NCBI GenBank assembly: GCA_964560325.1
Contig: CAZLLV010000056.1
Coordinates: 1-13,841 of the forward strand
Direction of reading: 5' to 3'
Origin: CAZLLV01 sp964560325
Lineage (GTDB): Bacteria; Acidobacteriota; Thermoanaerobaculia; Multivoradales; DATKCC01
Length of the DNA: 13,841 nt
The notes beneath the pieces are model-generated. The model saw only the letters and a program-made list of their open reading frames with translations, made no database searches and had not been told where the DNA came from. The translations under genes and the position numbers were made by a program. This document shows, one piece after another, positions 1 to 8,300 of the stretch. How positions within the stretch are numbered: position 1 is the stretch's first letter; the number at the start of each line of letters is the position of its first letter.

Positions 1-527
1 TCTCGGTGAACGGGGTCCGGCTCGGGCCCGTCGAGCTGCTGCAGAAGCTCAACGATGTCGGCGGCCGGGCAGGCGTCGGCAGGATCGACATCGTCGAGAA
101 CCGCTTCGTCGGGATGAAGAGCCGTGGCGTCTACGAGACCCCGGGAGGCACTCTTCTCCACCACGCCCACCGGGCGGTCGAGTCGATCACGCTCGACCGG
201 GAGCTCCATCACCTGCGTGACGAGCTCGTCCCGCGCTACGCCGAGATGGTCTACAACGGCCTCTGGTTCAGCCCAGAGCGGGAGGCTCTCCAGAGCTTCA
301 TGGACTCGGTCCAGGCGCGGGTCAACGGCGAGGCGCGCCTGAAGCTCTACAAGGGCGCCGCCACCATCGAAGGCCGCCGCTCCTCGACCCACACGCTCTA
401 CGACGAGGCGACCGTCACCTTCGAGGCCGACGACGTCTACGACCAGCGCGACGCGACCGGCTTCATCAAGCTCCGGGCGCTGCGGCTGCGCACGCTCGCG
501 GCGCGGCGGATCTCGGAGGGCGAGTGA
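1..527 (+). CDS. argG: Argininosuccinate synthase, C-terminal part (5' end outside window)
   Basis: ArgG joins citrulline and aspartate with ATP to make argininosuccinate, the penultimate step of arginine synthesis in the cytoplasm. About 174 codons are present and the frame is open to the window edge, so the GTG at position 6 is simply an internal Val codon and not a start. The block FVGMKSRGVYETPGG (codons around 94-138) is a family signature. The C-terminal segment with LYKG, GRRSS, LYDEATVTF and YDQRDATGFIKL also matches the end of ArgG. The full family length is about 400 residues, so more than half the gene lies upstream. Its TGA overlaps the GTG start of argH by four bases (GTGA), implying an operon with translational coupling. 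The assignment is secure. Confidence 0.95.
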   Translation, partial: SVNGVRLGPVELLQKLNDVGGRAGVGRIDIVENRFVGMKSRGVYETPGGTLLHHAHRAVESITLDRELHHLRDELVPRYAEMVYNGLWFSPEREALQSFMDSVQARVNGEARLKLYKGAATIEGRRSSTHTLYDEATVTFEADDVYDQRDATGFIKLRALRLRTLAARRISEGE

Positions 528-1891
528 GCCGCCTTCGCGGCCGCTTCGGCGCGCCGACCGACCCGGCGTTCGAGCGCTACGCTTCGTCGCTCGACGTCGA
601 CCTCCGGATGGTCGCCGAGGAGATCGCCGCCTCGACCGCGCACGCGCGGATGCTCGGCGAGGTCGGGCTCCTTTCCGAAGAGGAGGCGAAGGCGCTGGTC
701 GACGGCCTCGCCGCGGTCGGTCGCGAGCTCGCCGAGGGCACCTGGCGGCCGGGCGACGACCTGGAAGACATCCACATGGCGGTCGAGGCACGCCTGGTCG
801 AGACGGTCGGAGACGTGGGGCGCAAGCTCCACACCGCCCGCTCGCGCAACGACCAGGTGGCGACCGACGTGCGGCTCTGGCTGAAGAACCGGCTCGGGCC
901 GCTCGCGGACGCCCTCGGCGAGCTGATCGCGGTCCTCCTCGACCGGGTGGAGCGGGACGGCCGGGCGCTCGTCCCCGGCTACACCCACCTCCAGCGCGGC
1001 CAGCCGATCCTCCTCGGCCACCACCTCCTCGCCCACGCCTGGCCGCTCGCGCGCGACCGGGGAAGGGTGGCGGACGCGCTACGGCGCCTCGACGAGTCCC
1101 CCCTCGGCGCCTGCGCCCTGGCCGGCACGGCGCACCCGATCGATCGCCGCCGGACCGCCGACCTGATGGGCTTCGCCCGCCCGGTGCCGAACGCCATGGA
1201 CGCGGTCGCCGCCCGCGACCACGAGCAGGAGGTCGCCGCCGTCTGCGCCATCGTCATGACCCACCTCTCCCGCCAGTCGGAGGAGCTGGTGATCTGGTCG
1301 TCCGCCGAGTGGCGCTTCGTGCGCCTGGGCGAGGCGTACTCGACCGGCTCGTCGATCATGCCGCAGAAGAGGAACCCGGACGCGCCGGAGCTGGTGCGCG
1401 GCAAGGCGGCGCGGGTGCTCGGGGACCTGACCGCGCTCATGGTGCTGCCGAAGAATCTCCCCCTCGCCTACAACCGCGACCTGCAGGAGGACCGCGAGCC
1501 GCTCTTCCACGCCGTCGAGACGACCACCGCCTCCTGCCGCATCCTCGCCGGCACCTGGGCGACGCTCGACTTCCGCGCCGACCGTTACGAGGCGGAGCTG
1601 GAGGGCGACTTCAGCCTCGCTACCGAGCTCGCCGACTGCCTGGTGGGGGAGGGGGTGAGCTTCCGCGAGGCCCACGAGGCCGTCGGCGGCCTGGTCCGCC
1701 GGCTGGAGGAGGAGGGGAGAGACCTGAAGGGCATCGGCCTCGACGAGCTGCGCCGCGAGCACGAGAGCTTCCCCGACGACGCGCTCGACTGGCTCGATCC
1801 GAGAGCGGCGGCCGAGCGGCGGACCTCCGAAGGCGGGACGGCGTGGGGGCAGATCGAGCGGCAGGTGGCGGAGCTGCGGCAGTCGATCTGA
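524..1891 (+). CDS. argH: Argininosuccinate lyase
   Basis: ArgH splits argininosuccinate into arginine and fumarate, the last step of arginine synthesis, as a cytoplasmic homotetramer. The 455-residue length is normal for the family. Visible motifs are HTARSRNDQVATDV (about 103-116), GYTHLQRGQP (152-161), whose His155 corresponds to the conserved family histidine, and the fumarase/aspartase-superfamily signature GSSIMPQKRNP (275-285), which carries the catalytic serine loop. The start is a GTG inside the argG stop (GTGA). A GGAGGG at 515-520 sits three bases upstream, a short but usable spacing. The gene is very GC-rich, with almost only G/C in third codon positions. It ends 18 bases from the convergent protease gene, with no evident terminator hairpin between them. 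Confidence 0.97.
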   Translation: MSRLRGRFGAPTDPAFERYASSLDVDLRMVAEEIAASTAHARMLGEVGLLSEEEAKALVDGLAAVGRELAEGTWRPGDDLEDIHMAVEARLVETVGDVGRKLHTARSRNDQVATDVRLWLKNRLGPLADALGELIAVLLDRVERDGRALVPGYTHLQRGQPILLGHHLLAHAWPLARDRGRVADALRRLDESPLGACALAGTAHPIDRRRTADLMGFARPVPNAMDAVAARDHEQEVAAVCAIVMTHLSRQSEELVIWSSAEWRFVRLGEAYSTGSSIMPQKRNPDAPELVRGKAARVLGDLTALMVLPKNLPLAYNRDLQEDREPLFHAVETTTASCRILAGTWATLDFRADRYEAELEGDFSLATELADCLVGEGVSFREAHEAVGGLVRRLEEEGRDLKGIGLDELRREHESFPDDALDWLDPRAAAERRTSEGGTAWGQIERQVAELRQSI

Positions 1892-1909
1892 TCGCCCCTC
1901 TGATCCCTG

Positions 1910-3463
1910 TCAACGCGCCGGCTGGTCCTCGTTCGCGGCCGACTCCGGCTCCTCGCCCAGGTTCCAGCGGGCGATCTCGGCCCACTCGCTTTCCGGCTCC
2001 AGGCGGAGGAACGCGCGCCAGACGGGCTCGGCGCGGTCGTACTGGCCGGCGTGTGAAAGCGCCTGCGCATAGTTGAAGGCGATGTCCGGATGGTCGGGGA
2101 AGCGGCGGTGGAGGTCGCCGAGATCGGACAGCTCGTTCTCCACCGGCTTCTCCAATTCCATGAGAACGGAGATCTCTGCAGTCTTGTAGGCGAGCAAGAA
2201 GTCGGGGTCGTCCGGATAGAGGCTGACGCCGCTCTCCGCGAGCCCCATCGCGAGCTGCGGGCGGTCGTCGAGCATGTAGAGCGCCACCAGGTTCAAGAGA
2301 GCGGGATGATAGGTCTCCTCCTTTCGGAGCGCTTCATCCAGTGCAGTGTGGGCGCTGCGCCGGTGAGCGCCGTACGGCTCCTCCTCGTAGCATCCCGATC
2401 GTTCGTCGCCGCGCAGGATCGTGCGCTCGAGGAGTGTCGTACGGTCGATCTCCATCGGCAGGCGCCAGCGTAGGAGAAGCGATCCGTTGCACGTTCCGAG
2501 CGCACGGGCCGCGAGCTGGATCTCGGCGAGGCCAAGGTTCGAGAGAACCTCCCGGCTCGGGAACTCCCGCTCGACCCGCTCGAAGGCCTCGGCGGCGCCC
2601 GTGAAATCGCCTTCGTCATAGGCTCGGACTCCCTCTTGGAACAGCGCCGCGAGATCGGCCGCATTCCGAAACCAGCTCTTGGCATAGAGGGCCCGCTCGT
2701 CCGAAGTCGGATGGCTGTCGTTTTGATAAGCGAGCTGTCCGGACGCGGTGCCGACCCACTCGTGGAAAAAGGAACTCTCTCCTGAGAGCAGCACTTCGGG
2801 GTCGTAGCCGGCCATGGCCATCCCGATGACAGCTCGTCGGTCTGCTGCGAGCTCGAGTTTCTTCGCCTGCTGGGAGTTCGACCCCAGAGTTTTCAACAAT
2901 GACCTGAAGACATCGCTTTCACCGCTGAAACCGCCGACCAGAGCCGCCGCTTCCAGGTGCCAATGGTGTTCAGCTACGAGATGGGCCAACTCGTGCGCAA
3001 GCACGGCCGCCGCCCGGCTGTCGCCTGCTTCGCGAGTCACACTCCGGTAGCAGAGTCTCAAGCCTTCCAGGCTCATGACGATCGTGTCGTCGGGGAGCGC
3101 GGCGGCGAAGGCCGGGAGCGGAGCGTCATTGTCGATCTCCGCGCCGAGGATCACGAGCCGGGTCCGGGCATCGTCGAAGTGGGGACGCAGGCGGTCGAGG
3201 ATCCCGTGGGTGGCTTTGAAGATCTCCGCGTCCTCTCCGTCGAGGTCGGCGAGCGAGATCTCGCCGTACTGCTCGATCCACCACCCAGCGTTCCGCTCCT
3301 CGGCGTCCAGCAGGCTCGGCGGCTCGGCCGTCGGGCCCGACGGGTCCGACGATTCGCACCCCGAGATGCCGAGGGTCGGGACGGCGAGCAGGATCACGAG
3401 CAGCGGCCAGAGTCGCCGCGTCCGGCTCGGCATCGAGTCGATCATCGAGGCTTTCGTACCCAT
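1910..3463 (-). CDS. M48-family zinc metalloprotease lipoprotein with C-terminal TPR repeats
   Basis: This 517-residue protein is a predicted envelope metalloprotease. Residues 15-35 form an arginine-led hydrophobic signal ending in the lipobox-like ISGC, so Cys36 would be lipidated. The M48 core has HELAH at 157-161 (zinc ligands His157 and His161, catalytic Glu158), a downstream LELAAD at 203-208 supplying the third ligand (Glu204), and a SHPTSDER block at 250-257, all typical of M48. From about 272 to the end the sequence is helical with TPR-like units (for example EGDFTGAAEAFERVEREFPS). The layout is reminiscent of BepA, an outer-membrane quality-control protease, but the substrate is unknown. 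ATG 3463 has a strong Shine-Dalgarno. An alternative ATG at 3445 overlaps the upstream stop as ATGA and would give 511 residues. It is the last gene of the sigma/anti-sigma operon and visibly less GC-rich than argH. Confidence 0.85.
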   Translation of the reverse strand: MGTKASMIDSMPSRTRRLWPLLVILLAVPTLGISGCESSDPSGPTAEPPSLLDAEERNAGWWIEQYGEISLADLDGEDAEIFKATHGILDRLRPHFDDARTRLVILGAEIDNDAPLPAFAAALPDDTIVMSLEGLRLCYRSVTREAGDSRAAAVLAHELAHLVAEHHWHLEAAALVGGFSGESDVFRSLLKTLGSNSQQAKKLELAADRRAVIGMAMAGYDPEVLLSGESSFFHEWVGTASGQLAYQNDSHPTSDERALYAKSWFRNAADLAALFQEGVRAYDEGDFTGAAEAFERVEREFPSREVLSNLGLAEIQLAARALGTCNGSLLLRWRLPMEIDRTTLLERTILRGDERSGCYEEEPYGAHRRSAHTALDEALRKEETYHPALLNLVALYMLDDRPQLAMGLAESGVSLYPDDPDFLLAYKTAEISVLMELEKPVENELSDLGDLHRRFPDHPDIAFNYAQALSHAGQYDRAEPVWRAFLRLEPESEWAEIARWNLGEEPESAANEDQPAR

Positions 3464-4293
3464 TGCGCGAACTCCTCCTCCAGGGTTTCGAGGTCGTCGA
3501 TCGCCGGAGCCTCCTCACCGAGACGGGCGACGAGAGCTTCATAGGCCGCCAGCCCCTCGGGCGTGCCGAAGAACGAGGCGTCGCCGCTGGCGGCGGCGAG
3601 CCTTCCGGCCTCGGCGCGGGCGCCGGCAATAAGCTCGTCGCGATCCGCTTCATCGACGGAGAGCTCGATCGCCGACACGGCTCGCCGCGTGGTGCCTCGC
3701 CAGCGCCGTCCGTCGATCGATCGCCCGAGATCGGGGTCGATCGCCTCCAGGTCCGCCGCGGCCCTCTGCGCGGCCTCGCGATCGCCCGCGGCGAGCGCGA
3801 CGCGGAGATCGGTCAGCCGGACGCCGATCCGGAACGCCGAGGGCGGGCCGGTGCTCCAGGGGCCCATCCCCGGGACGGAGGGAGGACCCGTTTCCATCAC
3901 CGCGCCCGCGGCCTTCTCAGCATTCCCGAGGCTCCCGGCCAGCCGAGCCGTCAGCAGCTCCTCGCCTCCGGCGCCGGGCTCGCCGTCCGGCAGCAACCCG
4001 GGCACGATCACCACCGCCAGCAGCACCGCCGCGATCGCCGCCGCGGTCCAGTAGAGCGGACGCAGGAAGCGCGGGCGGTCCACCTCGCGCCCGATCGGGA
4101 CCACTTCGCCTCGGGGCTCCTCCTCCTGGAGGAAGCGCACCGTCTCCGCGAAGACTTCGTAGCAGTCCGGGCAGGCGTCGAGGTGCTCGACGACCGCGCG
4201 GCGTTCCGCGCGGGCCAGGCTCCCGTCGACGAACGCGGCCAGCGTCTCGGAGGGCGGGTGGTGCTGTCGCGAGGCGGTCATCGATAGGTCCAT
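3442..4293 (-). CDS. Zinc-finger anti-sigma-like membrane protein
   Basis: From ATG 4293 the product is 283 residues. Near its N-terminus it carries HLDACPDC (His37, Cys41, Cys44), the H-x3-C-x2-C pattern of zinc-binding anti-sigma (zf-HC2/ZAS) domains that hold an ECF sigma factor. A single hydrophobic segment at about 79-101 would cross the inner membrane, leaving a C-terminal domain of roughly 180 residues outside. That domain is rich in Ala, Glu and Asp with helix-like stretches and belongs to no family I recognise. It is probably the sensing part. It lies 67 bases downstream of the sigma gene and overlaps the M48 gene by 22 bases. The start is uncertain: GTG 4314 and ATG 4281 are in frame, and none has a clear Shine-Dalgarno. 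Anti-sigma function is inferred from the motif, the topology and the neighbour. Confidence 0.8.
   Translation of the reverse strand: MDLSMTASRQHHPPSETLAAFVDGSLARAERRAVVEHLDACPDCYEVFAETVRFLQEEEPRGEVVPIGREVDRPRFLRPLYWTAAAIAAVLLAVVIVPGLLPDGEPGAGGEELLTARLAGSLGNAEKAAGAVMETGPPSVPGMGPWSTGPPSAFRIGVRLTDLRVALAAGDREAAQRAAADLEAIDPDLGRSIDGRRWRGTTRRAVSAIELSVDEADRDELIAGARAEAGRLAAASGDASFFGTPEGLAAYEALVARLGEEAPAIDDLETLEEEFAQWVRKPR
3472..3481 (-). promoter_or_regulatory. Strong Shine-Dalgarno for the M48 protease gene
   Basis: On the minus strand GGAGGAGGAG ends eight bases before the ATG at 3463, which is the reason for choosing that start over the ATG at 3445. The same bases encode consecutive Glu codons of the upstream anti-sigma-like gene, so the match could be partly coincidental. 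Confidence 0.5.
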
Positions 4294-4360
4294 GGCAATT
4301 TCTTTACGTCCCACCCGATGAGACGGACTCCGTTTCGGTTTCTCCGCCCAGCCTGGAGAA

Positions 4361-5146
4361 TCACGTCCACCAGTCTCCCTCCCGACCGATGCCCCGGCGC
4401 TCGAGCCCCCGGCGCAGCTCGCCCAGCAGCTTTTCGATCCGCCGGTAGAGCGGCTTCGCCGGCACGTGGAGAGAGCGGGCGATGTCGGCGATCTTGAAGT
4501 CGCTCTCGTAGCGCATCTTGAGGATCAGCCGGTCTTCCGGCTCGAGCCCGCCCATCTCCTCCTCCAGGATCGCCACGACCTGCTCCGCCTCCGCCTCCCG
4601 CTCCCGGTCGAGCGCCGCCTCGTCCGGCCGCTCCGCCTCCGCCGTCAGCCGCGCCACCCGCTCGCCACCTTCGAAGGTGCGGTCGATCGCCCGGGACGGG
4701 AGCTGCCCTGCCATCGACTCGAGCTCCTCCGGCGAGTGCTCCACGCCGTGGTTGTCGTGCAGGATGCGACACGCCTCGTCGAACGTGAAGCCCTGCCAGT
4801 AGAGCAGCCGCTCGAGCTCGATCGCCACCGCCCCCAGCCGGCGCGCCGCCGCCGAAGCGCGGGGGCGGCCCCGGCGGGAGCGCATCCAGTCGAAGAAGAG
4901 GCGGGTGACGACCGTGGTCAAGAAGGTCGGCAGGGAGCTGCGCCCCTCGAAGCTCGTGAGCACGGAGTAGTCGTCCTCCACCAGCTTGAGACGGACCTCC
5001 GAGGCGAATTCCTCCCGCTCCTCGTCGCTCAGGTGCCGCCGCCGGCCGACGAAGCGGATCACCCTCTCGATCAGGTCGAGGTTGTCGAGGTACGGATTCC
5101 CGGCGCTGACGTCGGCCTCCTCGGGCTCGGGCGCTTGCGATCTCAT
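4361..5146 (-). CDS. Sigma-70-family (ECF-like) RNA polymerase sigma factor
   Basis: This 261-residue protein directs RNA polymerase to specific promoters. Residues about 18-95 look like sigma region 2, ending in a basic LFFDWMRSRRGRPR stretch. Residues about 198-251 look like region 4, with a helix-turn-helix around YESDFKIADIARSLHVPAKPLYRRIEKLL. Between them lies a linker of about 100 residues, far longer than in ordinary ECF factors (usually a few tens), rich in Glu and Ala with its own hydrophobic patches. ATG 5146 is preferred because a likely promoter (-10 TACAAT at 5184-5189) would place the transcript start at about 5177, excluding ATG 5182. Neither start has a clear Shine-Dalgarno. 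It is the first gene of the minus-strand operon with the anti-sigma-like and M48 genes, and divergent from the CHAT gene, its most likely target along with its own operon. Confidence 0.88.
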   Translation of the reverse strand: MRSQAPEPEEADVSAGNPYLDNLDLIERVIRFVGRRRHLSDEEREEFASEVRLKLVEDDYSVLTSFEGRSSLPTFLTTVVTRLFFDWMRSRRGRPRASAAARRLGAVAIELERLLYWQGFTFDEACRILHDNHGVEHSPEELESMAGQLPSRAIDRTFEGGERVARLTAEAERPDEAALDREREAEAEQVVAILEEEMGGLEPEDRLILKMRYESDFKIADIARSLHVPAKPLYRRIEKLLGELRRGLERRGIGREGDWWT

Positions 5147-5183
5147 GACGACGGTGGTCGGGGAAATACGCTTGCCGTGCATG

Positions 5184-5212
5184 ATTGTACGCGGAAATCC
5201 ATAGGCGGTTCC
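5184..5212 (-). promoter_or_regulatory. Putative promoter of the sigma/anti-sigma/M48 operon
   Basis: Reading the minus strand, GGAACC (5212-5207) is followed after exactly 17 bases by TACAAT (5189-5184). The -10 is close to the sigma-70 consensus. The -35 resembles the GGAAC core known for many ECF-type promoters and not TTGACA, so either housekeeping or autoregulated transcription is possible. The predicted start at about 5177 gives a leader of about 30 bases to ATG 5146. Confidence 0.4.
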
Positions 5213-5268
5213 GTCTCTCCAGGGTGGTGGACGGCTTGGTGCTCGCCACGCGAGCCGCGGAGACGGAA
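5209..5268. repeat. Inverted 9-base repeat in the divergent promoter region
   Basis: GAGACGGAA occurs on the plus strand at 5260-5268 and on the minus strand at 5217-5209, with 42 bases between the copies. Each copy points towards one of the two divergent operons and includes the GGAA of a possible ECF -35 element. This is seen directly. A role as paired -35 elements or as operator half-sites is inference. The rest of 5147-5323 holds nothing else I can support. Confidence 0.35.
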
Positions 5269-5271
5269 AAG

Positions 5272-5280
5272 TGCTAGAGT
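5272..5280 (+). promoter_or_regulatory. Possible extended -10 element for the CHAT operon
   Basis: TGCTAGAGT matches the extended -10 form TGnTAnnnT, 43 bases upstream of ATG 5324. There is no convincing -35 at 16-18 bases. The alternative is that GGAAAA (5265-5270) serves as an ECF -35 with a -10 further downstream. Confidence 0.25.
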
Positions 5281-5323
5281 CGCGAAACATCGAAAAAAGG
5301 CCGGTCAACCCGAGAGGAGCTCG

Positions 5324-8300
5324 ATGATCCCGGGGGTGTGTGATCGCCGTGGCAAGACCCGCGAGGGCTATCGCTTTTGGAGGCGCATGCGTCGCGCCGC
5401 GGTCCTGTGCTTCCTCGTCGCGGGAGGGATCGGCACCGTCGGCTGCGATCGGCACAGGGGCGGCCCCGAGTTCCCGCCTTCGCTCGATTCGCTGGTCGCG
5501 CTCGAGGCGGCTTCCGGGGCCCGTTTCTCGCGCGCCGGGATCGCGCCGCCCCCGCCGGTTCGCGCCTCGATCTTCGGGTTCGGCCCGTCGAGCCGAACCG
5601 CGGTTCGCGCCCGGTTGTCGAGCGATGTCGAGCGGGAGCTGGAGGCCGTTTCCGAGCTCGTGAAGCTTCACGCGAGCGGCATCTATCAGGCGGTCGCCGG
5701 CGATCTCGATGCGGCGATCCTCCATCTCGGCGGTGCCACCCTCCGGGAACCCGAGCGGGCGGACGTCTGGAACGACCTCGCCGCCGCTCACCTTCGTCGG
5801 TACGAGGAGAGCGGAGATGTCCGCGATCTGTTCGATGCAGTGCGATTCTCGAAGCGTGCTCTCTCCCTCGATGCGGAGAACCCTGCGGCCGCCTTCAACC
5901 TCGGCGAGACCCTGACCCGTCTCTCCCTCGTGCACCAGGGGCCGGCCGCGTGGGACCGTTTCCTCGATCTCGAGCCGGAGGGGGTGTGGGCGGAGCGTGC
6001 GCGGGAGCGGAGGAGCTCGCTCGCCGCTGCCTCGGAGGAGGAGCGCTGGGAGCCCGCGAAGCGGGCGGTGCTCGCGGAGTGGCAGCGGCGGCGCGCCGTG
6101 CCGGAAGATGCCGTGGTCGAGTTTCCTCAGCGCTTCCGCGAGTGGGTGCTGAAAACGGTGTTGCCCGCCTGGGCGAGGGCGCAGCAGCGAGGAAACACTC
6201 GCCTGGCGGACGAACGGTTGGGCCTGGCGCGGGTGATCGGCGCGCGCCTCGCGGCTTCCACGGAGGACCATCTCGTCGCCGACGCAGTCGCCGGGATCGA
6301 CCGCACCGTCCGCGAGGGAGATCCCGAGGCTCTGGACGAGCTAACCACCGCGGTCGTCGCCCTGTGGCGCGGCCTCGCGTCGTTCGAGCGGCAGCAGTAC
6401 TCGGCGATGCGACGGGACCTCGCGTTCGCCGAGGATGTGCTGCGGCCTCTCGACAATCCGCTCTGGGGCGTCGCCGCCTACTATCGGACGGCGATCGTTT
6501 CCCATGCCGATCCGGCGACGACTATCGGAGGGCTGCTGAAGATCCTCCGTTCGATGCCGATCGATCGCTACCCGCAGCTCCGCGGGTACTGCGAGCTGAT
6601 GATCGGAAGCGTAGAGGCAGCGACGGGAGACGCGGAGCGGGGGCTCGAGCAGTTCGACTTGGCGCGACGACTCCTCGACCGCTCGGCCCCCGACGTGGCC
6701 GGGCGAGTGGTCGGTCCTTTCCGGGGAGACGCTCTGCGGCTCCTGGGCCGTAACGAGGAGGCGCTGGCGGTCTACGCCGAGGGCGTCGCGAGATCGGCCT
6801 TCTCCGAGCACCCGCGGCACTACGGCGTCGCGCTCTACACCCTCGTCGAGCTCTTGATCGAAGAGGGGGACGGCGAGGCGGCGCTACCGGTCGCCGAAGA
6901 GATGGTGGAGAACGCGGCCGCACACGATCTTCCATCTCTGCGCACCGAAGCTCACCTCCAGAGAGGGCGCGCCCGGCATGCGCTGGGGCTCGAGGATTCC
7001 GCCGTGGCCGACCTCGCCGAGGCGGAGCGGTGGGCGGAGCAGATTCCGGACGACGACCAGCGCGCGCGGATCGCGAGCGCGATCGATCTCGCGACCGCAC
7101 AGGTGCTGAGCACGCGGGATCCGGACGAGGCTCTCCGCCGCCTGAACCGCCTTCTGGAAGCGCGGCTCGAGCGGGGCTACCTGTACCGACTGCCGGTAAT
7201 CCTGCTGGAGCGGAGCCGGGCGTACGGGGCGCTCGGACGCGACGAGCTGCGGGGAGGGGACTTGGTCGCTGCGTTGGGGGAAGCCGACCGTCTGCGTGGA
7301 GAGGCGAAGCAGCCGAGGTATCGCCGATCGGCCTTCGCCCAGGCGCGAGAGATCGTCGACGAGATGATCGCCTTCCAGCTCGACCGTCGGCAAGACCCGG
7401 CGGCGGCGTTCGAGTATGCGGAGCTCGGACGGGCGCGCGAGCTGTCGCAGACGCTCGGCCGCTCCTCGGGCGCCATCGATGAAGCGAATCTGATGACGGG
7501 TCACCTCGACGAGATCCTGCTCTCGCTTCCGGAGGACGTGGTGCTCGTCGAGTACGCAGCGCTCCCGGACCGCCTCCTGACCTGGACGCTCCACCGAGGC
7601 GGAATCGATCTCCAGGTGACGCGGATCGATCGTTCGGCGGTTCTGGACCGGGTGCGGGCGCTACGGGGGGCGCTCGACCGCCGGGCAGGGAGCTCAGGCG
7701 TCCGCGAGGCGGCGGCCGACCTCCATGACCTTCTCTTGAAAGACGTCCTCGCGACGATCCCGCCGGACGCTCCCCTGGTGATCGTGCCCGACCGGTCATT
7801 GGCCGATGTTTCCTTCGGAGCGCTCTACGACCGGACCACCGGGCGCTATCTCGTCGAGGACCGTGCACTCGCCGGGGCACCGAGCGCGAGGGTTTACGCG
7901 GCTGCGACCGCGCGCGCGGCCGATCCCGCCAGCGCGCCGACCTCCGTTCTGGCGGTGGGCGATCCACGCTTCTCGCCGAAGATTCGCCTATCCCGGCTCC
8001 CGAGAGCGGCGGACGAAGCACGGCAGGTCGGGGCAGCGTTCCCCACGGCCTCCGTGTTGACCGAAGAGAATGCCACGAAGGCCGCGGTCATCGCAGAGCT
8101 GTCGCGCCACCCGATCGCCTACTTCGCCACCCACGCCCTCGTCGATCCTCACGAGCCGGAGCGCTCCGCGCTCGTGCTCGCCGGCGAAGACGAGGAGGAG
8201 AGCTATCTCACGGCCGAGGAGATTCGCCGCCTCGACCTGAACGGCGTTCGCCTGGTCGTCCTCCCCGTGTGCGAAGCGATCCAGGGGAAGGAGCACGGCG

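Noticed and set aside
1892..1909. Bidirectional terminator between argH and the M48 gene
   Set aside because: Only 18 bases separate the stops, with no inverted repeat and no T-run.
4466..5323. In-frame upstream extension of the CHAT reading frame through the sigma gene on the opposite strand
   Set aside because: The translation is low-complexity and antisense to a clear sigma factor. A Shine-Dalgarno plus ATG at 5324 and the leader at residue 22 mark the true start.
5147..6271. Long N-terminal extension of the sigma reading frame across the CHAT 5' region
   Set aside because: It is antisense to the CHAT gene and has no sigma homology before about codon 5146. The predicted promoter lies within it.
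6522..8021. 499-codon minus-strand open frame inside the CHAT gene
   Set aside because: It has an Arg/Pro/Ser-rich composition with no motif, and overlaps the TPR-CHAT coding region. It is a shadow frame.
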